Source: Spirochaetaceae bacterium bin103
GTDB taxonomy: Bacteria > Spirochaetota > Spirochaetia > SZUA-6 > Bin103
Assembly (NCBI GenBank): GCA_002238925.1
Contig: MPNH01000009.1
Span: 1 to 64,000, forward strand
DNA: 64,000 nt
Direction: 5' to 3'
Both the position numbers and the translations under genes were made by a program. The notes under the pieces were generated by a model, which was not told where the DNA came from, did no database searches, and saw only the letters and a program-made list of their open reading frames with translations. Positions 8,782-15,462 of this stretch are shown here, piece by piece (position 1 is the stretch's first letter; every line of letters begins with the position of its first letter).

Positions 8782-9818
8782 CGCAGCTTCTTGCGCATGC
8801 GGCGCAGCATGGCGCGGCGCGCGCTGCTGTCGGCGACGCTCGGTCCGCGGCCGCGCTGGCCGGCGGGATGGTGGCTGGCCAGGATCATCAGCATGGCCGC
8901 TCCGCACACCACCATGGCCGCGCTCAGGAGCTGGCCGGTGGTAAAGTTCCAGGGGCTGAACAGGGCCGGGTTCTCGAGCGGCACGAAGGTGAGCGGGAAT
9001 GCCAGGCCCTCGTCCGGCTCGCGCAGGTATTCGACGGCGAACCGCACCACCCCGTAGCCGATTACGTAGAGAGCGAACAGGAAACCGGGAAACGGACTGC
9101 GTTTGCGGAACACGAACCAGAGCAGCAGCCAGAGAAACACGCCCTCGAAGAACGCTTCGAACAGTTGCGACGGGAAGCGCGGCAGGTTGATCATGGCAGC
9201 GCCGTCCGGGATCGGCATGCCGGCGTCCTCGGCCACCTGCCGCACCCACGGCTCGCTGGTCGGATAGGAGGGCGACTGCGGGAACACCACGCCGATCGGG
9301 TGGCTGGTGATGCGTCCGTACAATTCGCCGTTGATGAAATTGCCTAGCCGCCCGAACGTGTACCCCAGGGGCGCGCTTGCGGCCAGCAGGTCGGTCACCT
9401 GCAGTACCGGCAGCTTCTTGATGCGGCAGTACAGCACCACGGCTACCGCCGCGCCCACCAGGCCGCCGTGATAGGACATGCCCTGCAGGCCGACAAACTT
9501 CAGGTCGCCGTCCACGCGCGCGAACGGGAACACGATCTGCAGCGGATTGCGCGCGTAGTAGCCGGTGGGATCGTAAATCAGCACCGAGAACAGGCGCCCT
9601 CCCAGCAGCACGCCCACAATGCCCCAGAAAAACAGGTTGAGGACGGTGTCGCGATCTATCGGCAGTTCGCGATTGCGCGTGACCAGGCGCAGCACCAGGT
9701 AATAGGTCACGGCAAACGCCACGATGTACATGACGCCATACCAGCGAATCGGCAGACCGGGGATCACTTCCGGCCGCAGCCAGGCCGGGAACTCTACGTA
9801 AGCAAGCACCACCAACAC
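8778..9818 (-). CDS. lgt: Prolipoprotein diacylglyceryl transferase
   Basis: A 346-residue integral inner-membrane enzyme that transfers diacylglycerol from phosphatidylglycerol to the lipobox cysteine. The Lgt signature GRLGNFINGELYGR is complete, and the catalytic His region YHGG is present (MSYHGGLVG). About seven hydrophobic segments alternate with loops. The C-terminal 40 residues are basic and unusual (RRAMLRRMRKKLR). Several GTG codons lie at the start; GTG 9818 opens the frame. It is divergent from the CtpA-type protease and convergent with the LRR lipoprotein gene, itself a likely substrate. Confidence 0.95.
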   Translation of the reverse strand: MLVVLAYVEFPAWLRPEVIPGLPIRWYGVMYIVAFAVTYYLVLRLVTRNRELPIDRDTVLNLFFWGIVGVLLGGRLFSVLIYDPTGYYARNPLQIVFPFARVDGDLKFVGLQGMSYHGGLVGAAVAVVLYCRIKKLPVLQVTDLLAASAPLGYTFGRLGNFINGELYGRITSHPIGVVFPQSPSYPTSEPWVRQVAEDAGMPIPDGAAMINLPRFPSQLFEAFFEGVFLWLLLWFVFRKRSPFPGFLFALYVIGYGVVRFAVEYLREPDEGLAFPLTFVPLENPALFSPWNFTTGQLLSAAMVVCGAAMLMILASHHPAGQRGRGPSVADSSARRAMLRRMRKKLR

Positions 9819-9905
9819 TGTACCGCAAACAGGCGTTATACTTCATGCGTAGTGCCGCGTCTTTCCTGTCTGCTCGACATCGGGGCCACCCGAAGGCTGC
9901 GGGGC

Positions 9906-11303
9906 GTGCGCACCGGTGCGCTGGCGGCGGTGCTGCTGCTCCTGCTCGCGTTGTCGCCGCGCGCGATGGCGCAGGAGGAGGAAGAGGCGCGCCGCGCGGC
10001 GGAGGTGTTTGCCGAGGTGCTCCAGTTCCTGCTGGAGAACTACGTGGACGAGGAGCGCCTCAACCCGGAGACGCTGCTCGACGGCGCCCTCGAAGGCATG
10101 TTCGAAGCACTCGACGATCCGCACTCCGCCTACGTGCAGCCTTCCGACGTGCGCCAGATCACCGACCTGACACGCGGCGAATTCGGCGGCGTCGGGATGT
10201 ACATCGGCAAGCACGCCGACGGCGGTTTTGAGGTGATCTCCCCGATCGAGGGCAATCCCGCGCACCGAGCCGGGGTGCGCGCCGGCGACCTGATCGTGGC
10301 GATCAACGGCGAATCGGCCGCGGAGTTCGACCTCGCGGACATTGTGACGCGGCTGCGCGGTCCGCCCGGCACCACGGTGACCATTACCCTGCTGCGGGAC
10401 GACTCGATCGAATTCGACACCGTGATGGAACGCGAGATGATCGAGGTGGAAACGGTGCGCTCCGGCAGGATCGGCGAGCGCATCGGCTACCTGCGCATTG
10501 TGCAGTTCACGCTGCTCACGCCGGAACGGGTGACGGAAGCGCTGCAGGAACTCGGCGGCGTGCGCGCCCTCATTATCGACCTGCGCAGCAATCCCGGCGG
10601 CCTGCTCGGTTCGGTAGTGCAGGTGGCCGATTACTTCCTCTCCGACGGCGTGATCGTTTCCACCCACGCACGCGTCGACGACGAAAACGACGTGCACCGC
10701 GCCGGGCCCGATGCCACGATCGTGGACACCTCGGTCCCGATCGTGATTCTGATCGACCGCGGCTCGGCGTCGGCCTCCGAGATCCTCGCCGCCGCCCTCG
10801 GCGAGAGCGGGCGCGGCTTCGTGCTCGGCGAGCAGTCCTACGGCAAGGCGTCGGTGCAGCAGGTGCGCCGCTTCGGCAGCCGCGCGGTCAAGCTGACCAC
10901 CGCCTACTACCTGACGCCGAGCGGCGCGAGCATCGACCAGGTGGGCATAACCCCGCACCGTGCATTCGGCGAAACCGAACGCACCGAGATGGAAGAGGTG
11001 GAGATTACCGAGTTGTTCGAAAGCGGACAGGTGCGCCGCTTCGTGCGCAAACATGGCGAGCCCACCGAGGCGCAGGTCGAGGAGTTCATCGGCGACCTGC
11101 GCGAATCGGGGGTGGATCTGCCGCGCCGCCTGCTGCGCAAGCTGATCCACGACGAGGTGGTGCGGCGCATGCCCGACCGCCCGGTGTACGACTTGCGCTT
11201 CGACGGCGTGCTGCGCGAGGCGGTACGCCTGCTCGACCACGACCTGGTGCCCGCCGAGGACGCCTGGCAGTTGCGCGAACCCGCCGCCGCCGCGGCGTTT
11301 TAG
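9906..11303 (+). CDS. ctpA: C-terminal processing peptidase, S41 family (CtpA/Prc-like)
   Basis: A 465-residue exported serine protease. A signal peptide (RTGALAAVLLLLLALSPRAMAQ) is followed by an acidic linker, the N-terminal helical part, a PDZ domain (GGVGMYIG to VTITLLRDD) and the S41 catalytic core. The Ser-Lys dyad is visible: Ser in RGSASASEILAAAL and Lys in SYGKASVQQV. Substrate-strand segment IIDLRSNPGGLL is canonical. About 110 residues follow the core as a charged helical tail. It would act in the periplasm on C-termini of envelope proteins. GTG 9906 gives a compact signal peptide and has GAAGG upstream; GTG 9852 is an alternative. rsmE follows 51 bp downstream. Confidence 0.93.
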   Translation: MRTGALAAVLLLLLALSPRAMAQEEEEARRAAEVFAEVLQFLLENYVDEERLNPETLLDGALEGMFEALDDPHSAYVQPSDVRQITDLTRGEFGGVGMYIGKHADGGFEVISPIEGNPAHRAGVRAGDLIVAINGESAAEFDLADIVTRLRGPPGTTVTITLLRDDSIEFDTVMEREMIEVETVRSGRIGERIGYLRIVQFTLLTPERVTEALQELGGVRALIIDLRSNPGGLLGSVVQVADYFLSDGVIVSTHARVDDENDVHRAGPDATIVDTSVPIVILIDRGSASASEILAAALGESGRGFVLGEQSYGKASVQQVRRFGSRAVKLTTAYYLTPSGASIDQVGITPHRAFGETERTEMEEVEITELFESGQVRRFVRKHGEPTEAQVEEFIGDLRESGVDLPRRLLRKLIHDEVVRRMPDRPVYDLRFDGVLREAVRLLDHDLVPAEDAWQLREPAAAAAF

Positions 11304-11354
11304 CAACGTCCGGCAAGGCGTCACGGGCTGTGCTCGCGGTGCGCCGCTGAGCGA

Positions 11355-12110
11355 ATGCGCCATTTCCTGGTAGCGGAGGCGCGGCCCGGCGCCGTGCTGG
11401 ACATTGCCGGTCCCGACTACCACTACCTGGTACGCGTGCTCAGGCTCCGCCCCGGGGCCGTGATTCCGGTCGCCGATGCTGCCGGACGCCGCGCCCGCGC
11501 CACGGTTTCGGACACCGGCGGCGGCCGCGTGCGCCTGCACGTCGGCACTGACCGCCCGGCCCCCTCGGCGCCCCTCTCCGCGCCGGCGGTGACCCTGGTC
11601 CAGGCGCTGCCCAAGGGTGCGCTGATGGATCGCATCGTCCGGCAGGCTACCGAACTGGGGGCGGTTCGCATCGTGCCGGTGGTTAGCGAACGCACCCAGG
11701 GCCGCGCCGGACCCGACGCCGATGCGCGCCGCCGCCGGCGCTGGCAGCGCATAGCACGCCAGGCGGCGCAGCAAAGCGGTTCCGAGCCACCGCCAATCGA
11801 CCTGCCCCAACCCTTGCACCGCTACCTGGAGCGCGCCGAGTTGGACGGTCTTGGCCTCCTGTTCCAGTACGGCGCCGCGCCGCTGCCGGCCGCGCAGCCC
11901 GGGCCGGAAACGGCGGCGCTCCACCGGCCGCCGGCGGTTCGGTGCGCCGTGGGACCCGAGGGCGGCTTCTCGCCGGCGGAGACCGCGTTGCTTGGCGACC
12001 GCGGCTTTTACCCGGTCGGCCTGCCGGGCGGGGTACTGCGTGTCGACACCGCGGTGGTGGCTGCGCTGACTGCCGTTCGGCAGTTTCTGGCCTCCGTTCC
12101 GGAATCGTAA
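11355..12110 (+). CDS. rsmE: 16S rRNA (uracil-1498-N3)-methyltransferase
   Basis: A 251-residue SPOUT-class methyltransferase modifying U1498 of 16S rRNA with S-adenosylmethionine. It begins MRHFLV, as usual for the family, followed by a PUA-like domain. The knotted C-terminal domain shows the SAM-site motifs VGPEGGFSPAE and LRVDTAVVAAL; family members usually read LR.ETA, so Asp replaces Glu here. VTLVQALPKGALMDRIVRQATELG is the expected central helix region. It lies in the same direction as ctpA and the sigma-54 activator, but 145 bp separate it from the latter. Confidence 0.93.
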   Translation: MRHFLVAEARPGAVLDIAGPDYHYLVRVLRLRPGAVIPVADAAGRRARATVSDTGGGRVRLHVGTDRPAPSAPLSAPAVTLVQALPKGALMDRIVRQATELGAVRIVPVVSERTQGRAGPDADARRRRRWQRIARQAAQQSGSEPPPIDLPQPLHRYLERAELDGLGLLFQYGAAPLPAAQPGPETAALHRPPAVRCAVGPEGGFSPAETALLGDRGFYPVGLPGGVLRVDTAVVAALTAVRQFLASVPES

Positions 12111-12255
12111 GCGGGCGGCCCACCCATCCGTGCGTTCGCGCCAGCACGGTGCGGTTCGGGAACTTTCCGCTCATTCAGGAAAAATCGCCCCGCGTAGGAA
12201 GTATGGGCCGTCTATGCGTTGTCCAACAGGCAGTCAACAAATACCGTGTCCGGCG

Positions 12256-13470
12256 GTGATTCGACTGCTGCTGATCGATGACGACCCGCGCGCCCACAGC
12301 ACACTCGAGCTGGTGCTGCCGGACGAGTACGACCTGATTTCCGCCACCACGCTGTCCGATGGCCGGCGGCTGGTAACCGACGGCGAGGTGGACATGGTAC
12401 TCCTGGACCTCGCACTCCCGGACGGCAACGGCCTCGATCTGCTGCGCCACATAACCGCTCAGCCGTTCGGCCCGCCGGTGGTGATTCTCACCGGCACGGC
12501 GGAGGTGGCGGTGGCGGTGGACGCAATCCGCGCCGGTGCGAGCGACTACCTGCTCAAGCCGTACGAGTTGCGTACCCTCCTTGCCAAGCTGCACAACGCG
12601 CTGGTCAACAGCGCGGCGCGGCGGGCGCGCGAGCGCAGGGCCCCGCCGGACGGCCTGGTGGGAGAGTCGCCCGCACTGGTGCAGGTGCGCGAATTGATGG
12701 AGGCGTTCGCCGATTCGGATGCCGCGGTGATGGTGATGGGAGAGAGCGGCACCGGCAAGGAGTTGGTGTCGCGCGGCATTCACCGGCTCTCGCACCGGGC
12801 GGCGGCGCCGTTCGTGGCAATCAACTGCGGCGCCATCCCCGACACGCTGGTGGAGAGCGAGCTATTCGGCTCCGAGCCGGGGGCGTTCACCGGCGCGGTG
12901 GCGCGAGCCGGCTGCTTCGAGCGCGCCGACGGCGGCACGCTGTTCCTCGACGAGGTGGGGGAAATGACGCTGGACACGCAGGTCAAACTGTTGCGCGCGC
13001 TGGAGAGCCACGAGGTGACACGGGTCGGCGGGGCGCATCCGGTGACCGTCAACGTGCGCGTGGTGAGCGCCACCAACCGGCTTACCGAGGCGCACCTCGC
13101 CGACGGCCGCATGCGCCTGGACCTGTGGTACCGGCTGGCGGTGCTGACGATCCGCGTACCGCCGCTGCGCGACCGGCGCGACGACATACCGCTGCTGTCC
13201 TACGCCCTGCTCGGCGCCGGCGCCGGTTGCAGCGCGGCACTGAGCGAGCCGGCGCTGCGCCGGCTCGCGGTTCACCCCTGGCCCGGCAACGTACGTGAAC
13301 TGCACAACGTGCTCGAGCGGGCGCGCCTGCTCGCCGGGCGCCGGGCCAGCGGCACCTTCCGGCACGCAGCGGGGCAACCGCGCGGCGGCGACGTACTGCT
13401 TATCGAGGAGCGCGACATCGTATTCGACGGCTCCGGCGTTCCGGGCGCGGGCGCGGCCGGCGACGGGTGA
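12256..13470 (+). CDS. Sigma-54-dependent response regulator lacking a C-terminal HTH
   Basis: A 404-residue NtrC-type regulator. The receiver domain has Asp8-Asp10, phosphoacceptor Asp51 (VLLDLALPDG) and Lys101. The AAA+ domain has Walker A GESGTGKE (162-169), the sigma-54 contact loop GAFTGA (209-214) and Walker B GGTLFLDEVGEM. It ends about 45 residues after the AAA+ lid (WPGNVRELHNVLERARLL) in a Gly-rich tail with no recognisable Fis-type helix-turn-helix. It may therefore activate from solution, as a few HTH-less enhancer-binding proteins do. GTG 12256 starts exactly at the receiver. Next downstream are the YbjN-like protein and PspA; in Escherichia coli pspA is sigma-54-controlled, so a link is plausible. 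Confidence 0.9.
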   Translation: MIRLLLIDDDPRAHSTLELVLPDEYDLISATTLSDGRRLVTDGEVDMVLLDLALPDGNGLDLLRHITAQPFGPPVVILTGTAEVAVAVDAIRAGASDYLLKPYELRTLLAKLHNALVNSAARRARERRAPPDGLVGESPALVQVRELMEAFADSDAAVMVMGESGTGKELVSRGIHRLSHRAAAPFVAINCGAIPDTLVESELFGSEPGAFTGAVARAGCFERADGGTLFLDEVGEMTLDTQVKLLRALESHEVTRVGGAHPVTVNVRVVSATNRLTEAHLADGRMRLDLWYRLAVLTIRVPPLRDRRDDIPLLSYALLGAGAGCSAALSEPALRRLAVHPWPGNVRELHNVLERARLLAGRRASGTFRHAAGQPRGGDVLLIEERDIVFDGSGVPGAGAAGDG

Positions 13471-13495
13471 CCGGTGCGCGCCGACGGCGTATACT
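13467..13495 (+). promoter_or_regulatory. Candidate sigma-70-type promoter for ybjN-like/pspA
   Basis: GTGACC (13467-13472) and TATACT (13490-13495) are separated by 17 bp, and TATACT is a near-perfect -10. The -35 overlaps the stop codon of the upstream activator gene. The following AAGGGGA leads to the ATG at 13511. I found no convincing GG-N10-GC sigma-54 element in this gap. Confidence 0.5.
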
Positions 13496-13510
13496 GAAGG
13501 GGAATTTACC

Positions 13511-13891
13511 ATGATTGAATCGGCAAAGATCGAGGGCTACATGCTCTCGCTCTCCCTTACCTACGAAACTGTTGAGGATGGCACCTGGCTGATCAACGAC
13601 GAAGAGAAGGGCCTGGAGAACGTCCTGGTCATTCTCGCCGACCCAGTCGTGATTATCCGGGTCAAGGTAATGAGCATTCCGGGGCAGCGGCGCGAGGAGT
13701 TTTTCGAGCAGTTGCTGCGCCTCAACCAGTCGGACATGATCCACGGCGCCTACGCACTGGAAGGGGGCGACGTGATCCTGCTCAACACGCTGGTGGGAGC
13801 CACCCTCGACTTGGAAGAGTTCCAGGCCACCCTGGATGCCATCGGACTCGAGCTGGCCCAGCACTATCGGAAGCTGGCCAGCTACCGTTAG
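13511..13891 (+). CDS. YbjN / CesT-like fold protein
   Basis: A 126-residue soluble acidic protein of the YbjN type, a small alpha/beta fold related to secretion chaperones. Typical segments are IEGYMLSLSLTYETVEDGTWLI, VLVILADPVVIIRVKVMSIP and the C-terminal FQATLDAIGLELAQHYRKL. No catalytic residue is apparent. A strong AAGGGGA ribosome site lies 8 bp before the ATG. pspA starts 17 bp after its stop, so the two form one operon. In other bacteria YbjN-like proteins occur beside PspA and type III chaperone-like genes, but the role is not established. I infer a part in envelope stress or membrane maintenance. Confidence 0.75.
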   Translation: MIESAKIEGYMLSLSLTYETVEDGTWLINDEEKGLENVLVILADPVVIIRVKVMSIPGQRREEFFEQLLRLNQSDMIHGAYALEGGDVILLNTLVGATLDLEEFQATLDAIGLELAQHYRKLASYR

Positions 13892-13908
13892 AGAGAGGAG
13901 GTCACCTG

Positions 13909-14616
13909 ATGGGACTGTTTGACCGCTTCCGGCGCGTGCTGCGCTCCAACATCAACGACATGATCACCAAGGCCGAGAATCCCGAGAAGATGCTCAACCA
14001 GTTGATCGTGGAGATGAACGAGCAGCTCATCGAGTCCAAGAAGAGCGTGGCATCTGCGATCGCCGACGAGAAACGGCTGCAGCGGCAGCTTATCGAGCAG
14101 CGCCGCAACTCCGAGCTGTGGGAGCAGCGCGCCATGGATGCGGTGCGGGCCGGCAAGGACGACCTGGCCAAGCAGGCGCTGGTGCGCAAGCAGGAACATG
14201 CCGAATACGTGAGCAGCTACCAGGAGCAGTACGACGCTCAGCACACTTCCGTGGAGCAGCTCAAGGACTCGTTGCGGCAACTGCAGCAGAAGATCGAGGA
14301 GGCCAGCCGCAAGAAGAACCTGCTGATTGCGCGCGCCAAGCGGGCGGAGGCACAGCAGCGCATCCAGGCCACCATGACCGCGACCGGCAACACGTCGGCG
14401 TTCGACGCCTTCGACCGCATGGCCACCAAGGTGGAGGAGGCGGAAGCGCACGCGGAAGCCACCGACGAACTGGCGCAGATCGACGCCGGCGACGCGAAGC
14501 TCGAAAAGCAGTTCCAGGAACTGGAGTCGGGCAGCGCCGACCACCTGCTCGAAGACCTGAAATCGAAAATGCGCCAGATCGAGGACAAAAGCGCGCCCGG
14601 CGCCACCTCGCCGTAA
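13909..14616 (+). CDS. pspA: Phage shock protein A / IM30 family membrane-stress protein
   Basis: A 235-residue almost wholly alpha-helical coiled-coil protein of the PspA/Vipp1 (ESCRT-III-like) family. It begins GLFDRFRRVLRSNINDMITKAE, the amphipathic membrane-binding helix, followed by PEKMLNQLIVEMNEQL and long heptad-rich helices. Members polymerise on damaged inner membrane. A near-perfect AGGAGGT (13896-13902) sits 6 bp before the ATG. It lies in an operon with the YbjN-like gene and downstream of a sigma-54 activator, an arrangement reminiscent of the Psp regulon, although PspB and PspC are absent. Confidence 0.93.
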   Translation: MGLFDRFRRVLRSNINDMITKAENPEKMLNQLIVEMNEQLIESKKSVASAIADEKRLQRQLIEQRRNSELWEQRAMDAVRAGKDDLAKQALVRKQEHAEYVSSYQEQYDAQHTSVEQLKDSLRQLQQKIEEASRKKNLLIARAKRAEAQQRIQATMTATGNTSAFDAFDRMATKVEEAEAHAEATDELAQIDAGDAKLEKQFQELESGSADHLLEDLKSKMRQIEDKSAPGATSP

Positions 14617-14676
14617 CCGCGCGCCCGCAGAGTCCCGCGGACAACCTGCCGGAAGACCGCCGCCAGCGGCGCGCGC

Positions 14677-15462
14677 ATGAGCACTCCCACTCCAGAGGGC
14701 CTGCCGTGCGTGGTGTTCGTGGTCGACGGCGACCCCGCGCTCGCGGCGCGCCTGCGGCGGTTGCAAGCCGCGCCGCGCCGGGCCGGGCGCGGCTTCCAGC
14801 TCCAGTTGAGCCGCGAATTCGACCCGTGCTGCGCGGCGGCGCTGTTCATCGTGCCCGCGACCGCGGTCAACACGCTGCTCGGCGGGTGCGGGCGGCTAAC
14901 CCTGCCGGTGCTGGCCTACGGCAACGAGCGCGGGCTCGCTCCCGCGTTCGTGCGCGGCTGCATCGATTACTTGCGCGAGCCGTGGACCCTCACCGAATTG
15001 CAGCTGCGGGTGCAACGGTGGCTGGACCGGCGCGCGGCATCCGGCCCGCCAGGCGTAGCGAGTGGGGCGGGCGGCGGCATCCGGCTGCGCGGCACTACCC
15101 TGCATGGCCCCGCTGGTGCGGTGGCGCTGTCGGTGGCGGAGGCGCGGCTGCTCGAAATGCTGCTGTTCAACGCCGGCCGGGTAACCAACCGCGAGGCGCT
15201 GTTCTACCGGCTCTGGGGGCGGCTGCCCGCCGCGCGCAGCCGGGCGATCGACGTGCACGTGGCGGCGCTGCGCCGCAAGAGCCGAATCGCCTGCGGCGCC
15301 GGGGGCGAGGACGCGGGTCGCGCGGGTGGCGCGGCCGTCGGCGGCGTGACCATTACCGCGGTGCGCGGCGAAGGCTACCTGCTGTCCGTTACGGAACCGC
15401 CGGCCGCCGCCGGCCAGCCACCAGCGGCGGCTACACGAACAGCGAAACCACCAGGTTGTTGA
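14677..15462 (+). CDS. OmpR-type winged-helix regulator with degenerate receiver
   Basis: A 261-residue protein with an N-terminal receiver-like domain and a C-terminal winged helix (LSVAEARLLEMLLFNAGRVTNREAL, then SRAIDVHVAALRRKSR and VRGEGYLL). The receiver keeps an acidic pair (VDGDP) but the phosphoacceptor strand reads AAALFIVPATA with no Asp, and the conserved Lys is Arg (DYLREP). It is probably phosphorylation-independent. No histidine kinase is adjacent. Its 3' end overlaps the hppA 3' end on the other strand by 32 bp. The last 15 residues (AAAGQPPAAATRTAKPPGC) are low complexity, so the true stop could be affected by local errors. Targets are unknown; pspA or hppA are the nearest candidates. 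Confidence 0.8.
   Translation: MSTPTPEGLPCVVFVVDGDPALAARLRRLQAAPRRAGRGFQLQLSREFDPCCAAALFIVPATAVNTLLGGCGRLTLPVLAYGNERGLAPAFVRGCIDYLREPWTLTELQLRVQRWLDRRAASGPPGVASGAGGGIRLRGTTLHGPAGAVALSVAEARLLEMLLFNAGRVTNREALFYRLWGRLPAARSRAIDVHVAALRRKSRIACGAGGEDAGRAGGAAVGGVTITAVRGEGYLLSVTEPPAAAGQPPAAATRTAKPPGC

Noticed and set aside
8540-9347. Continuation of the LRR frame to 9347
   Set aside because: After the 34-bp duplication this frame is an Arg/Gln-rich shadow antisense to lgt; the Ig-like domain in the next frame is the true continuation.
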